The translations under genes were made by a program, and so were the position numbers. A stretch of DNA of 26,491 nt from Rhodobiaceae bacterium (GTDB taxonomy: Bacteria > Pseudomonadota > Alphaproteobacteria > MED-G09), in assembly GCA_002704345.1 (NCBI GenBank), contig PAGD01000011.1, positions 21,501-47,991 on the forward strand, written 5' to 3'. Below, one piece after another: positions 1 through 8,492 of this stretch (position 1 is the first letter of the stretch; every line of letters begins with the position of its first letter). Below the pieces are notes generated by a model, which worked only from the letters and a program-made list of their open reading frames with translations, had not been told where the DNA came from and did no database searches.

Positions 1-242
1 TAGAGAGAGCATTGGATGAATCAGGTTTTCTAAAACCCCTTGAAAAAAAACCAACTATGATGATGAATATAAGAAATATGTTTAATAGAGCTGACTTAAC
101 TGATCAAGAAGTTAAGACTCTAAGAGGAGTTATAACAGCGCTTTTAAGATGGCCTAATGACCATAGAGATGAAAATTTAACCAAAAGAATAAAAAAAATT
201 GCGGATGGAAATGATAAAAATAAACATCATAAAGACGATTGA
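1..242 (+). CDS. trmJ: TrmJ-like tRNA/rRNA methyltransferase, C-terminal fragment
   Basis: The reading frame is open from the left window edge (first full codon at base 3) to a TGA at 240-242, so this is the 3' end of a gene that starts outside the window. The visible residues contain a GFLKPLEKKP segment, a stretch of Met and Asn, then FNRADLTDQEVKTLRGVITAL. This matches the C-terminal tail of TrmH-family group 1 (TrmJ) 2'-O-ribose methyltransferases, which modify position 32 of several tRNAs. The catalytic SPOUT domain is not in view, so the call rests on the tail alone. Its position just upstream of rpsD agrees with the gene order I recall from alphaproteobacteria. A TTG at 12 could be read as a start, but the frame is open upstream of it and the family is far longer. 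Confidence 0.72.
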   Translation, partial: ERALDESGFLKPLEKKPTMMMNIRNMFNRADLTDQEVKTLRGVITALLRWPNDHRDENLTKRIKKIADGNDKNKHHKDD

Positions 243-318
243 CTTAATGCTACATTATCTTTACTAAATCGCCAATACTAATAGTTAAAGTATTTTGTTT
301 TAACAATTTGAGGTTTTA

Positions 319-939
319 ATGACTAAAAGAATTCAGGCTAAGTACAAAATAGATAGACGTATGGGTGAAAATATATGGGGCCGACCAAAAAGCCCTATTA
401 ACCTAAGGTCTTATGGACCCGGACAGCATGGTCAGGGAAGAAAAGGAAAGCTGTCTGATTTTGGTCTTCAAATGAGAGCAAAACAAAAACTTAAAGGTTA
501 TTACGGTAATATTACTGAAAAACAATTCAAAAAGATTTTTAAAGAAGCTGAAAGGATCAAGGGTGATACATCCGAGAATTTGATAGGACTTCTAGAGAGA
601 AGATTAGATGCTATTGTCTATAGGGCTAAATTCGTTCCTACTGTCTTCTCTGCTAGACAGTTTATTAATCACGGACATGTTAAGGTTAATGGTAGAAGGG
701 TCAATATTCCTTCTTATAGAATTAAAACTACTGATGTAATTGAAATTAAAGACAAGTCTAGAGGCTTAGAGATTGTTCTAAGGGGAACTGAGAGCTCTGA
801 AAGAGATATACCTGAGTATATTGAAGTCGATAGTAAGAAAATGACTGCAAAAATAACAAAAATCCCAAGTTTAGGTGAAGTCCCTTATCCAGTAACTATG
901 GAGCCTAATCTTGTAGTTGAGTTTTATTCTAGAAATTAA
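319..939 (+). CDS. rpsD: 30S ribosomal protein S4
   Basis: A 206-residue protein of the usual bacterial S4 length. S4 binds 16S rRNA early in 30S assembly and helps keep decoding accurate. The N-terminal half carries the basic S4 region, including [17 protein letters not shown]. The S4 RNA-binding fold covers roughly residues 95-160 and includes [32 protein letters not shown] and IPSYR. The ATG at 319 is preceded by GAGG five bases upstream. The 76-bp gap from the methyltransferase could hold a promoter, but I see no convincing -35/-10 pair. The gene converges on grxD, whose stop lies one base away, so there is no room for a separate intergenic terminator. Confidence 0.98.
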   Translation: MTKRIQAKYKIDRRMGENIWGRPKSPINLRSYGPGQHGQGRKGKLSDFGLQMRAKQKLKGYYGNITEKQFKKIFKEAERIKGDTSENLIGLLERRLDAIVYRAKFVPTVFSARQFINHGHVKVNGRRVNIPSYRIKTTDVIEIKDKSRGLEIVLRGTESSERDIPEYIEVDSKKMTAKITKIPSLGEVPYPVTMEPNLVVEFYSRN

Positions 940-940
940 A

Positions 941-1270
941 TTATTTTGAAATTAAACCTTCATTTAAAAAAATTTTCTGTAATTCGCCGGATTCAAACAT
1001 TTCTTTGATAATATCACATCCACCCATCAACTCACCTTTTAAATAAAGTTGTGGGATTGTAGGCCAATTTGAAAACTCTTTTATTCCTTCTCTCATATTT
1101 TCATCTTCAAGAACATTTGTACTGGAAAAAGAAACTTCAAGATAGGTTAAAATTTGTACTACTGTGCTTGAAAAACCACATTGAGGGAAAAGAGGGGTTC
1201 CCTTCATAAATAAGTGAACATTGTTTGAAGATATTTCTTCAGTAATTTTCTCTTTAATATTTTTTTCCAT
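941..1270 (-). CDS. grxD: Monothiol glutaredoxin, Grx4/GrxD type
   Basis: A 109-residue single-domain monothiol glutaredoxin. It has the CGFS active site at residues 31-34, the lysine of FMKGTP just before it, WPTIPQLY at about 69-76 and GGCDI at about 83-87. These are the glutathione-binding and active-site elements of the family. CGFS glutaredoxins bind a [2Fe-2S] cluster at a dimer interface through Cys and glutathione and work with BolA-like proteins in iron-sulfur delivery and iron sensing. The gene follows bolA by five bases and is last in the CinA-pur-bolA unit, so the BolA/Grx partnership is directly encoded. The ATG at 1270 gives the normal family length. Confidence 0.96.
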   Translation of the reverse strand: MEKNIKEKITEEISSNNVHLFMKGTPLFPQCGFSSTVVQILTYLEVSFSSTNVLEDENMREGIKEFSNWPTIPQLYLKGELMGGCDIIKEMFESGELQKIFLNEGLISK

Positions 1271-1275
1271 CTAAT

Positions 1276-1512
1276 TTAATCCTTAGGTGTTTCTGTTTTA
1301 ATTGATAGAGCATGAAGAGTATATCCCATCTTTTCACCTAAAGCATCATATACTAACTTATGTTGCTGTATTTTATTAAGCCCTTCAAATTTTTTTGAAA
1401 TAATAGTAGCTGCATAATGATCACCATCACCCGCTAAGTCTTCGATTGTAATTTGAGAACCTGGAAGCCCCGATGATAAGATTTTTAATAGCTCGTCTTT
1501 TGTCATACTCAT
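1276..1512 (-). CDS. bolA: BolA family protein
   Basis: A short BolA/YrbA-like protein of 78 residues. Conserved features are AGDGDHYAATI in the first half and QQHKLVYDALGEKMGYTLHALSI in the second, with the C-terminal conserved His used with CGFS glutaredoxins to hold a shared [2Fe-2S] cluster. The open frame extends to 1551, but that would run into purL. I place the start at the ATG at 1512, just after the purL stop, because GAGGA lies eight bases upstream inside the last codons of purL. An ATG two codons later is also possible. Tight coupling with purL upstream and grxD downstream implies co-translation. Confidence 0.94.
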   Translation of the reverse strand: MSMTKDELLKILSSGLPGSQITIEDLAGDGDHYAATIISKKFEGLNKIQQHKLVYDALGEKMGYTLHALSIKTETPKD

Positions 1513-1516
1513 AATT

Positions 1517-3706
1517 TTATTCCTCAAGATATTCATTAAACCAATTCTCATGAAGATTTTTTAAGTTTTCAATCTCTACTTCTTCATTGTTATTGATTAT
1601 TAATTTCTTGCCAAAAGCCTTACCAACTTTTTGGAAGAAAATTTCTTTATCATTCAATATTTTTGTAATTTCTGACATCTGTTTATCTGGGATGGATATA
1701 ATATACCTTCCTTGATCTTCTCCAAAGAGGAACTTATCATTTATATTTTCTTTATCTAGGCTTATTTTAACACCAATATTTCCTGAAATTGACATTTCAG
1801 CAAGTGCAACTAAAAAGCCTCCATCCGATACATCATGAACTGTATCAATTTTATTTATATTTATTAAATCACGAACAGTATCACCTATTTCTTTTTCACT
1901 TTTAAGATCTACCTTTGGAGGAAGGCCTGAGGTGATGCTTAGTATTTCTTTTGCATAAATGGATTGACCCAGGTATCCATTAGTCTCCCCTAATAGGAGT
2001 ATATTATCACCCTCTCTTTTTATATGCGGGGTAGAGAAGTGATTTAAATCTTCAATTAGGCCTACACCTCCAATTGCAGGAGTCGGATTTATTCCTTTTC
2101 CATTTGTTTCATTGTATAAAGAGACATTACCCGAGACAACTGGGTAATTTAAAGTTTCGCAAGCCTCTATCATTCCGGTAACTACTCCGGCAAATTGACC
2201 CATTATTTCTTCTTTTTCAGGATTTCCAAAATTCATACAATCTGTAATTGCAATTGGTGTTGCGCCGACTGAGGTTATATTTCTCCATGACTCTGCTATT
2301 ACTTGACGACCTCCCTCTATGGGATCGGCAGAACAATAACGAGGTGTAGAATCTGTACTAATTGCTAAACCCTTATTAGTCCCATGAACTCTAACAATAG
2401 CTGAATCACCCCCGGGCCTAAAAACTGTATCATTCATCACCATATGATCATACTGCTCCCAAACCCATTTTCGACTACATAAATTTGGTGAGTTGAGAAG
2501 GCGCTCTAATATTTTAAGAGGTAAATCATTTTTTTCTTTTATAAGGCTTTGATCAAACTCTTCCTCTTTTATAATTTTATATGGTCGGTTATATGATGGA
2601 GCTCCGCTTTCAAGGATATCTAATCTTATTTCAGCTTTTAATTGATCGTGATGGTTAATGACCAAATGATTTGTATCAGTTAAAATTCCTATTATTGCAA
2701 AATCTAATCCCCATTTATCAAAAACAGCTTTTGCTTCCTGCTCTTTATCTGGTTCAATAATCATGAGCATCCTTTCTTGGCTTTCAGAAAGCATTATTTC
2801 GTATGCGCTCATTTCTGTCTCTCTACATGGAACTAAATCAAGATTTAAATCTATTCCAACATTTCCTTTACTTGCCATTTCTACTGCTGATGATGTTAAA
2901 CCTGCAGCGCCCATATCTTGTATTGCTATAATAACATCTTTTTTCATTAGCTCTAAGCATGCCTCAAGAAGTAGCTTCTCTGCGAATGGATCTCCAACTT
3001 GTACGGTTGGTCTTTTTTCATCTGAGTCATCATCAAATTCAGCTGATGCCATTGTTGCCCCATGTATTCCATCTCTTCCTGTTTTAGAGCCAACATAAAC
3101 AACAGAGTTTCCGATGCCGGTAGCTTTGGAGTAAAAAATTTTATCAATTCTAGCTACACCTACACACATTGCGTTAACTAAAATATTATCATTATAACAA
3201 GAATTAAATTCAACTTCTCCTCCAACAGTAGGAACACCCATGCAATTACCATAACCTCCTATACCAGAGACAACTCCATTTAGAAGATGCTTTGTTTTTG
3301 GGTGAGAAACATCACCAAACCTAATAGAGTTTAATAATGCAACTGGTCTAGCGCCCATAGTAAAGACATCTCTCATTATTCCTCCAACACCGGTTGCTGC
3401 ACCTTGGTAGGGTTCTATGAATGATGGATGATTATGACTTTCCATTTTAAAAACAGCTGCATCACCATCTCCAAGATCAATAACACCTGCATTTTCTCCT
3501 GGACCCTGTATTACTTTACTATTTTTTGTAGGAAGCTTTCTTAACCATGTTTTTGATGATTTATATGAACAGTGTTCTGACCACATAGCTGAAAATATTC
3601 CTAATTCAGTTATGCTAGGTTCTCTATTTAAAGATTCTAAAATAAATTGATACTCTTCTTCATTAATTCCATGCTCCTCAATTAGATCTTTGTTAATTTT
3701 TATCAT
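1517..3706 (-). CDS. purL: Phosphoribosylformylglycinamidine synthase subunit PurL (small form)
   Basis: A 729-residue protein, the length of the small PurL that acts with separate PurS and PurQ rather than the fused gammaproteobacterial enzyme of about 1300 residues. It catalyses ATP-dependent conversion of FGAR to FGAM using ammonia delivered by PurQ. Visible family features include the N-terminal [46 protein letters not shown], and [12 protein letters not shown] in the second half, typical of the AIRS/PurM-like ATP-binding repeats. Its ATG overlaps the purQ stop in an ATGA arrangement, which suggests translational coupling. The last codons double as the bolA ribosome-binding site. Confidence 0.98.
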   Translation of the reverse strand: MIKINKDLIEEHGINEEEYQFILESLNREPSITELGIFSAMWSEHCSYKSSKTWLRKLPTKNSKVIQGPGENAGVIDLGDGDAAVFKMESHNHPSFIEPYQGAATGVGGIMRDVFTMGARPVALLNSIRFGDVSHPKTKHLLNGVVSGIGGYGNCMGVPTVGGEVEFNSCYNDNILVNAMCVGVARIDKIFYSKATGIGNSVVYVGSKTGRDGIHGATMASAEFDDDSDEKRPTVQVGDPFAEKLLLEACLELMKKDVIIAIQDMGAAGLTSSAVEMASKGNVGIDLNLDLVPCRETEMSAYEIMLSESQERMLMIIEPDKEQEAKAVFDKWGLDFAIIGILTDTNHLVINHHDQLKAEIRLDILESGAPSYNRPYKIIKEEEFDQSLIKEKNDLPLKILERLLNSPNLCSRKWVWEQYDHMVMNDTVFRPGGDSAIVRVHGTNKGLAISTDSTPRYCSADPIEGGRQVIAESWRNITSVGATPIAITDCMNFGNPEKEEIMGQFAGVVTGMIEACETLNYPVVSGNVSLYNETNGKGINPTPAIGGVGLIEDLNHFSTPHIKREGDNILLLGETNGYLGQSIYAKEILSITSGLPPKVDLKSEKEIGDTVRDLININKIDTVHDVSDGGFLVALAEMSISGNIGVKISLDKENINDKFLFGEDQGRYIISIPDKQMSEITKILNDKEIFFQKVGKAFGKKLIINNNEEVEIENLKNLHENWFNEYLEE

Positions 3707-4392
3707 TTCAAGGACTCAATAATAGAGGTAAAAAACTTTTCACCATCACTCAATCCTGCAATTTTATCTGTTGCTCTCTCTGGGTGTGGCATCATTCCCA
3801 ATACGTTTCCATTTTCATTTATAATTCCAGCTATATTGTTAAGTGATCCATTTGGATTGTTTGCAATATCAATATCTCCGTTATGATTGCAGTAACGAAA
3901 CGCCACGAGGTTTTTATCTTCAATTTCTTTGATAACATTTTCAGAGGCAAAATAATTACCTTCATTATGTGCAATTGGAATATTTATAATATCTTTGTCT
4001 TTATAGTTCTTGGTGAAAATAGAGTTGTTATTTTCAACTCTTAAAGGTGTATTTTTGCATAAAAATGATAGTCCTTTATTTCTAATAAGGGTTCCAGGAA
4101 GTAACCCAGATTCTGTTAGAATTTGAAAACCATTGCAAATTCCTAAAACAGCTGAGCCATTTTTTGAACTTTTTTTAACCTCTTTCATTATTGGACTATT
4201 TGCGGCCATAGAACCACACCTAAGGTAGTCACCATATGAAAAACCACCAGGTAAAACTATTAAATCAGAATCTGGGAGGGATGTTTCTTTGTGCCAAACC
4301 ATAAATGGATCTTTATTTGAAAATTTTTTTAGAGAAACAGATACATCTCTATCACAATTAGAGCCAGGAAAAACAATTACTGAAATTTTCAT
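3703..4392 (-). CDS. purQ: Phosphoribosylformylglycinamidine synthase, glutaminase subunit PurQ
   Basis: A 229-residue class I glutamine amidotransferase. The nucleophile is Cys86 in GICNGFQ, and the His and Glu of the triad are in HPERA at about 203-207. The start [16 protein letters not shown] is typical of PurQ. It hydrolyses glutamine and channels ammonia to PurL, with PurS bridging the two. Its start overlaps the purS stop by one base and its stop overlaps the purL start by four bases. The three subunits therefore appear to be translated in a coupled way, fitting their fixed complex. Confidence 0.98.
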   Translation of the reverse strand: MKISVIVFPGSNCDRDVSVSLKKFSNKDPFMVWHKETSLPDSDLIVLPGGFSYGDYLRCGSMAANSPIMKEVKKSSKNGSAVLGICNGFQILTESGLLPGTLIRNKGLSFLCKNTPLRVENNNSIFTKNYKDKDIINIPIAHNEGNYFASENVIKEIEDKNLVAFRYCNHNGDIDIANNPNGSLNNIAGIINENGNVLGMMPHPERATDKIAGLSDGEKFFTSIIESLK

Positions 4393-4640
4393 TAATCTTC
4401 CTTTGGAAAAGTAATTTCATAATCCTCTATAACTAAATTAGCCAAAAGTTTATTACTTACCTTCTCTAAAATCTCTCTAGCATCCTTCTCATTATCAGAA
4501 TCTATTTCAATTTCAATAATTTTACCTTGGGTAACTTCTTTAATTTGAGAAAAACCTAATTGTTTTAAAGAGTTTTCTATTGCTTTTCCTTGAGGATCTA
4601 AAACACCTTTTTTTGGCATTATTTTTACAAGTGATTTCAT
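4392..4640 (-). CDS. purS: Phosphoribosylformylglycinamidine synthase subunit PurS
   Basis: An 82-residue PurS, the small bridging subunit needed to assemble PurL and PurQ when PurL is the short form. Family features are the N-terminal VKIMPKKGVLDPQGKAIENSLKQLGF and the acidic C-terminal strand. The ATG at 4640 comes 22 bases after the purC stop. No strong Shine-Dalgarno sequence is visible there; AAGAA is the best purine run. Its presence agrees with the 729-residue PurL downstream. Confidence 0.97.
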   Translation of the reverse strand: MKSLVKIMPKKGVLDPQGKAIENSLKQLGFSQIKEVTQGKIIEIEIDSDNEKDAREILEKVSNKLLANLVIEDYEITFPKED

Positions 4641-4662
4641 AAAATTTCTTAATAATTTAGTT

Positions 4663-5394
4663 TTAAAAATTTGATAAATCTATTTGTAAACGAGTCGCAA
4701 CTTCTTTGTAAGCCTCTATTAACCCACCAAGGTTTCTTCTAAACCTATCCTTATCAAGTTTTTCATTTGATTTTATATCCCATAGTCTACATGAGTCTGG
4801 GCTAATTTCGTCAGCAAGTATAATTTCAGTCTTACCATTAGAGTAGAATCGTCCAAATTCAATTTTAAAATCAACAAGCAAAATATCAATTTGGTTAAAA
4901 AGGTCAGTTAAATATTTGTTTATTAAAATAGCCTTATGTTTAATATCATCTATTTCTGATTGATTGGCCCATTTAAAAACTTTTATATGTTCATCTGAAA
5001 TCAGAGGGTCATCATGTTCATCATCTTTTAGATTGAACTCTATTAATGTTTCAGGAAGATCCATGCCTTCTTCGATACCAAATCTTTTAGTAAATGTTCC
5101 AGCAGCTTTATTTCTTACCACTACCTCTATAGGAATTATTTCTACTTTCTTAATTAACTGTTCTCTTTCATTTAATCTTTCAATAAAATGATTGGGTATT
5201 CCATTTTCCCCAAGATATTTAAAAATATTTTCGCTTATTAGGTTATTAAGAACACCTTTGCTATTTATTATTTCATGTTTTTTCTTATTAAAAGCAGTTG
5301 CATCATCTTTGAAGAATTGAATAAGTTGATTATCTTTGTCGGTTTTAAAAAGTTGTTTAGCCTTACCTTCATATAAAAGTTTATTTTCTGACAT
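4663..5394 (-). CDS. purC: Phosphoribosylaminoimidazole-succinocarboxamide synthase (SAICAR synthetase)
   Basis: SAICAR synthase joins CAIR with aspartate using ATP. The 243-residue product has the N-terminal [11 protein letters not shown] nucleotide-binding strand, [29 protein letters not shown], and the second signature [12 protein letters not shown]. The frame is open upstream through GTG and TTG codons at 5400 and 5403, but I favour the ATG at 5394. It lies 11 bases after the stop of the CinA-like gene, and the family normally starts close to LYEGK. The upstream neighbour is the CinA-like gene. The DUF1476 and purB genes that I recall beside purC in many alphaproteobacteria are not here; purB is on the opposite strand at 7098. 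Confidence 0.97.
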   Translation of the reverse strand: MSENKLLYEGKAKQLFKTDKDNQLIQFFKDDATAFNKKKHEIINSKGVLNNLISENIFKYLGENGIPNHFIERLNEREQLIKKVEIIPIEVVVRNKAAGTFTKRFGIEEGMDLPETLIEFNLKDDEHDDPLISDEHIKVFKWANQSEIDDIKHKAILINKYLTDLFNQIDILLVDFKIEFGRFYSNGKTEIILADEISPDSCRLWDIKSNEKLDKDRFRRNLGGLIEAYKEVATRLQIDLSNF

Positions 5395-5405
5395 TTCCAC
5401 CAACT

Positions 5406-6161
5406 TTAGTTGCTATAGCTCATAGAGTTCTCGTTAAGAAAGGTTTTAAATTTATCTACTGATTTCTCTAATTTTTCTTTATTAACTGATTTTAAAACCA
5501 CATTTACTCCAAAATCTTGATCTGAATTAAAAAACGGATAACTCCCTATTTTTAATTCTGATTCTTCTGAATCTAAAAGTCTTAAAGTTTTTGCAATATC
5601 CCCCTCTACAGCATTAACTTTAATTGATTTCGAATGAACAATTTTACCTTTTTCAAGATACTTTATTGAATTTTCAAGCATAGCAATCATAATTTTTGGT
5701 ATACCAGCAAAAACAAAAACATTTTCTAATTTAAATCCAGGAGCTTTTGATATTGGGTTATCTATTAAAGTTGCTCCAGCAGGTATTCTTGCCATTCTTT
5801 GCCTGGCCTCATTAAAGGTAGAACCTATTCCGTCGTAATAATCCTTTAAAATGTCAAAAGCCTCTTGATTAATATTAATTTCAACGCCAAATGCGAATGC
5901 AACACTTTCTGCGGTTATATCATCATGCGTTGGTCCTATTCCACCAGTTGTAAATAAATAATCAGTTTTTTTTCTTAATTCGTTAATACTTTCAATAATA
6001 ATTTCTTTATTATCTGGAATCACACGGATATCAGAAATATTTATACCTATTTCAGTCATTTTTTTTGCAATATGGTTAGAGTTCGTGTCTTGTGTCCGAC
6101 CTGATAAAATTTCATCACCAATTACAAGTATAGATCCAGTATATTGCTCTTTTATATCCAT
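5406..6161 (-). CDS. CinA-like molybdopterin-binding domain protein
   Basis: A 251-residue protein of the MoCF/MoaB-like fold found at the N-terminus of CinA (competence/damage-inducible protein A). It has [18 protein letters not shown] near the N-terminus and the signature [19 protein letters not shown] around residues 90-110. The C-terminal NMN-deamidase (PncC) domain of full CinA is absent, so this is the stand-alone form. The biochemical role of this short form is not settled, and the name does not imply a role in competence. It is the first gene of the unit leading into purC, with 11 bases between them. No Shine-Dalgarno sequence precedes its ATG, and a candidate promoter would start transcription almost at the ATG. 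Confidence 0.9.
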   Translation of the reverse strand: MDIKEQYTGSILVIGDEILSGRTQDTNSNHIAKKMTEIGINISDIRVIPDNKEIIIESINELRKKTDYLFTTGGIGPTHDDITAESVAFAFGVEININQEAFDILKDYYDGIGSTFNEARQRMARIPAGATLIDNPISKAPGFKLENVFVFAGIPKIMIAMLENSIKYLEKGKIVHSKSIKVNAVEGDIAKTLRLLDSEESELKIGSYPFFNSDQDFGVNVVLKSVNKEKLEKSVDKFKTFLNENSMSYSN

Positions 6162-6166
6162 AGCGC

Positions 6167-6195
6167 TTTATATCAGCATATTTTCATCACAACAA
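6167..6195 (-). promoter_or_regulatory. Candidate promoter of the CinA-like/pur/bolA/grxD unit
   Basis: On the minus strand, TTGTTG (bases 6190-6195) is followed after exactly 17 bases by TATAAA (6167-6172). Both resemble sigma-70 elements. The expected start point, about seven bases downstream, falls at 6160-6161, the first base of the CinA-like ATG. This would give a leaderless mRNA, which fits the lack of a ribosome-binding site there. The call rests on sequence alone, in an AT-rich region where chance matches are common. Confidence 0.42.
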
Positions 6196-6224
6196 TGTTT
6201 TCACGTTTTACTTAAGTGATAATT

Positions 6225-6253
6225 TTAAATTAATATGATATAGATTATATAAT
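6225..6253 (+). promoter_or_regulatory. Candidate promoter of map-purB-tRNA-Leu
   Basis: A perfect TATAAT lies at 6248-6253, with TTAAAT 17 bases upstream at 6225-6230, which agrees with the -35 consensus at three of six positions. Transcription would begin near 6260, leaving a very short leader that still contains the AAGG at 6265-6268. A second, weaker TATGAT at 6234-6239 has no good -35. The element sits in the 106-bp gap between the divergent CinA-like and map genes. Inference from sequence only. Confidence 0.4.
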
Positions 6254-6268
6254 TTTGAAATTAAAAGG
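6251..6268 (+). repeat. 18-bp leader repeat, copy 1 (before map)
   Basis: The run AATTTTGAAATTAAAAGG ends in a purine-rich Shine-Dalgarno-like AAGG. It matches bases 7074-7091 before purB at 17 of 18 positions. The copy here overlaps the -10 candidate at 6248-6253 and the GTG at 6268. It may be a reused translation-initiation leader or a chance match in AT-rich DNA. Confidence 0.45.
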
Positions 6269-7065
6269 TGCTTATTATTTATTCAGATCAAATAAAAATA
6301 CACGATAGTAGCTCTTTTGAAGGAATGAGAGTAGTTGGAAAGCTGGCGGCTGAGCTTTTAGATTTATTTGTTCATCAAGTTAAACCTGGTATAACAACAG
6401 ACACTTTGGATTCATTTGCATACGAATTTATTTTAGATAATAAAGCCATTCCTGCTCCTTTAAATTATAGGGGTTTCACCAAGTCTATTTGTACATCAGT
6501 TAATCATGTTATTTGTCATGGTATTCCTGGTGATCGTATCTTAGATGATGGAGATATTGTTAATATTGATGTGACTTTGATTTTAGATGGTTGGCATGGA
6601 GATTCCTCGCGAATGTATTGTTCTGGTGATCCTTCCGTTAAAGCTAAAAATCTAATTAATAATACATATGAGTCAATGATGAAGGGTATTGAGTTGATAA
6701 GACCAGGGATAAAATTAGGTGATTTAGGGTCTATTATCCAAGAAAATGCAGAAAAAAATAATTATTCTGTTGTAAGGGAGTTTTGTGGACATGGAATTGG
6801 TGAGGTTTTTCATGATGAGCCAAATATTCTTCATTATGGTACAAGGGATACAGGAGCTGAGTTAAAAGAAGGAATGTTTTTTACTGTTGAGCCAATGGTT
6901 AATTTAGGAAAACCTGATTCTAAAATTTTATCTGATGGCTGGACTGCAGTTACTAGGGATAGAGGTTTATCCGCACAATTCGAGCATTCTGTTGGTGTCA
7001 CTGACAATGGAGTTGAAATTTTTACCAAATCTTTAAATAATAGTGATAATCCTATAAATATATAA
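6268..7065 (+). CDS. map: Methionine aminopeptidase, type I
   Basis: Removes the initiator Met from new proteins. The dinuclear-metal ligands are all visible: Asp in NIDVTLILDGWHGDSSR (two of them), His in CGHGIGEVFHDEP, Glu in FFTVEPMV and Glu in QFEHSVGVT. TKSICTSVNHVICHGIP is also typical, and about 265 residues is normal. The start is uncertain. The GTG at 6268 overlaps the AAGG that should be the ribosome-binding site. No in-frame ATG occurs until codon 20, inside FEGMRVVGKLA. An ATT at 6274 has ideal spacing of five bases from AAGG, so an ATT start is possible. The gene leads into purB 32 bp downstream. Confidence 0.95.
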   Translation: MLIIYSDQIKIHDSSSFEGMRVVGKLAAELLDLFVHQVKPGITTDTLDSFAYEFILDNKAIPAPLNYRGFTKSICTSVNHVICHGIPGDRILDDGDIVNIDVTLILDGWHGDSSRMYCSGDPSVKAKNLINNTYESMMKGIELIRPGIKLGDLGSIIQENAEKNNYSVVREFCGHGIGEVFHDEPNILHYGTRDTGAELKEGMFFTVEPMVNLGKPDSKILSDGWTAVTRDRGLSAQFEHSVGVTDNGVEIFTKSLNNSDNPINI

Positions 7066-7073
7066 AAGATTCT

Positions 7074-7091
7074 AATTTTAAAATTAAAAGG
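7074..7091 (+). repeat. 18-bp leader repeat, copy 2 (before purB)
   Basis: AATTTTAAAATTAAAAGG differs from bases 6251-6268 only at the seventh position (A instead of G). Here the AAGG is six bases before a clear ATG at 7098, so this copy works as an ordinary ribosome-binding leader. The two copies precede consecutive genes, which is why the pair stands out. Confidence 0.5.
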
Positions 7092-7097
7092 CTGCAA

Positions 7098-8390
7098 ATG
7101 GTACCTAGATATTCAAGAAAAGAAATGGTTGATATATGGAGCGATGACTCAAAATATTCTATTTGGTTAGATATTGAGGTTTATGCATTAGAGGGAATGG
7201 AGTTAGTTGGAATTGTTCCGAAAGGCACTGCAAGTGCTGTAAAGAAAAAAGCTGTATTTAACTCTCAAAGAATTGATGAAATTGAAGCTGAAATTAAACA
7301 TGATGTTTTAGCTTTTTTAACAAATATTTCTGAATCAGTTGGTCCAGAGGCAAGGTTTATTCATCAAGGAATGACATCTTCTGATGTTTTGGACACTTGT
7401 TTAAATATTCAGCTTAAAAAAGCTGGAGAATTAATTATTAAGGATTTAGATACCCTTTTGGCGGCAATTAAATCACAGGCCATATCTCACAAAAAAACTA
7501 TATGCGTCGGAAGAAGTCACGGTATACATGCCGAACCTACAACTTTTGGGTTGAAAATGTTGCAAGCTTATGCTGAATTTTCACGTAATAAAGATAGAAT
7601 GATAAATGCTGTAAATGAGATTAGTTCATGTGCAATTTCAGGTTCTGTCGGAACTTTTGCTAATATTGATCCTTTTGTTGAGGAGTATGTAGCAAAGGCT
7701 TTAAATTTAAATATCGAACCTATTTCAACTCAAGTTATTCCAAGAGATAGACATGCTGTATTTTTTTCAACTTTAGCTATTATTTCAAGTTCGATAGAAA
7801 GATTATCAACTGAAATCAGACATTTACAAAGATCTGAGGTTCTTGAGGTTGAAGAATATTTTTCCTCTAAACAAAAAGGCTCATCATCTATGCCTCATAA
7901 ACGTAATCCAGTATTAACAGAAAATTTGACTGGTCTAGCGAGGGTTATCAGGGGCTTCGTAACTCCAGCATTAGAAAATATTAGTTTATGGCACGAGAGA
8001 GACATATCTCATTCAAGTGTAGAGAGATTTATAGGTCCAGATGCAACTATTACTTTAGATTTCGCTTTAAACCGTTTAACAAATGTTGTCGAAAATATGG
8101 TTGTATATCGTGAAAATATGATGAAAAACCTAGAAAAATTCAATGGACTAGTTTTTTCTCAAAGAGTCCTCTTGTCTTTAACGCAAAAAAATATAAGTAG
8201 AGAGGACTCATATTCTATGGTTCAGAGAAATTCTATGAAGGTGTGGAATGAGGAAGGAAGTTTTTACGATTTAATTAAGGCTGACAAAGAAATATCATCA
8301 ATTTTATCTAAAGAGGAAATTGACGATATCTTTGATCTGAACTATCACTTAAAACAAGTTGAAACTATCTTTAAAAGAGTCTTGAAATAA
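7098..8390 (+). CDS. purB: Adenylosuccinate lyase
   Basis: A 430-residue fumarase/aspartase-superfamily lyase. It cleaves SAICAR to AICAR and adenylosuccinate to AMP, the step after PurC and the last step to AMP. The superfamily signature GSSSMPHKRNPV is complete, with the mobile catalytic-loop Ser in the Ser run. FIHQGMTSSDVLDT carries the N-terminal catalytic His and substrate-binding residues, and GRSHGIHAEPTTFG the second His. The ATG at 7098 has AAGG six bases upstream within the repeated leader. It lies opposite the rest of the purine operon and 32 bp after map. Its stop is only five bases before tRNA-Leu, so one transcript probably carries all three. Confidence 0.98.
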   Translation: MVPRYSRKEMVDIWSDDSKYSIWLDIEVYALEGMELVGIVPKGTASAVKKKAVFNSQRIDEIEAEIKHDVLAFLTNISESVGPEARFIHQGMTSSDVLDTCLNIQLKKAGELIIKDLDTLLAAIKSQAISHKKTICVGRSHGIHAEPTTFGLKMLQAYAEFSRNKDRMINAVNEISSCAISGSVGTFANIDPFVEEYVAKALNLNIEPISTQVIPRDRHAVFFSTLAIISSSIERLSTEIRHLQRSEVLEVEEYFSSKQKGSSSMPHKRNPVLTENLTGLARVIRGFVTPALENISLWHERDISHSSVERFIGPDATITLDFALNRLTNVVENMVVYRENMMKNLEKFNGLVFSQRVLLSLTQKNISREDSYSMVQRNSMKVWNEEGSFYDLIKADKEISSILSKEEIDDIFDLNYHLKQVETIFKRVLK

Positions 8391-8395
8391 CCTAT

Positions 8396-8483
8396 GCGGC
8401 CATGGTGGAATAGGTAGACACAAGGGACTTAAAATCCCTCGGCAGATAATGCCGTCCCGGTTCGACTCCGGGTGGCCGCACCA
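8396..8483 (+). tRNA. tRNA-Leu (anticodon UAA), CCA encoded
   Basis: A complete class II tRNA. The seven-base acceptor stem GCGGCCA (8396-8402) pairs with TGGCCGC (8473-8479), followed by discriminator A and an encoded CCA at 8481-8483. The anticodon stem AGGGA/TCCCT closes the loop CTTAAAA, giving anticodon TAA at 8430-8432, which reads UUA and UUG. The long variable arm CGGCAGATAATGCCG is typical of tRNA-Leu. The T arm is CCCGG TTCGACT CCGGG. UUA is among the most used Leu codons in this AT-rich window. The gene begins five bases after the purB stop, so it is probably processed from a map-purB transcript. Confidence 0.97.
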
Positions 8484-8492
8484 CTTAATTTT

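Noticed and set aside
1513..1551. Longer BolA start at 1551 overlapping purL
   Set aside because: The extra 13 residues lie in the conserved purL end and do not resemble BolA N-termini, and a good ribosome-binding site precedes the ATG at 1512.
2763..3147. Open frames of 64-111 codons opposite or offset within purL (2763-3098 + and 2953-3147 -)
   Set aside because: They lie wholly inside purL, which has full family conservation there, and show no recognisable domain or ribosome-binding site.
8396..8483. tRNA-Leu as an integration site for a mobile element
   Set aside because: No integrase, direct repeat of the tRNA 3' end, or composition change is seen on either side; both neighbours are housekeeping genes.
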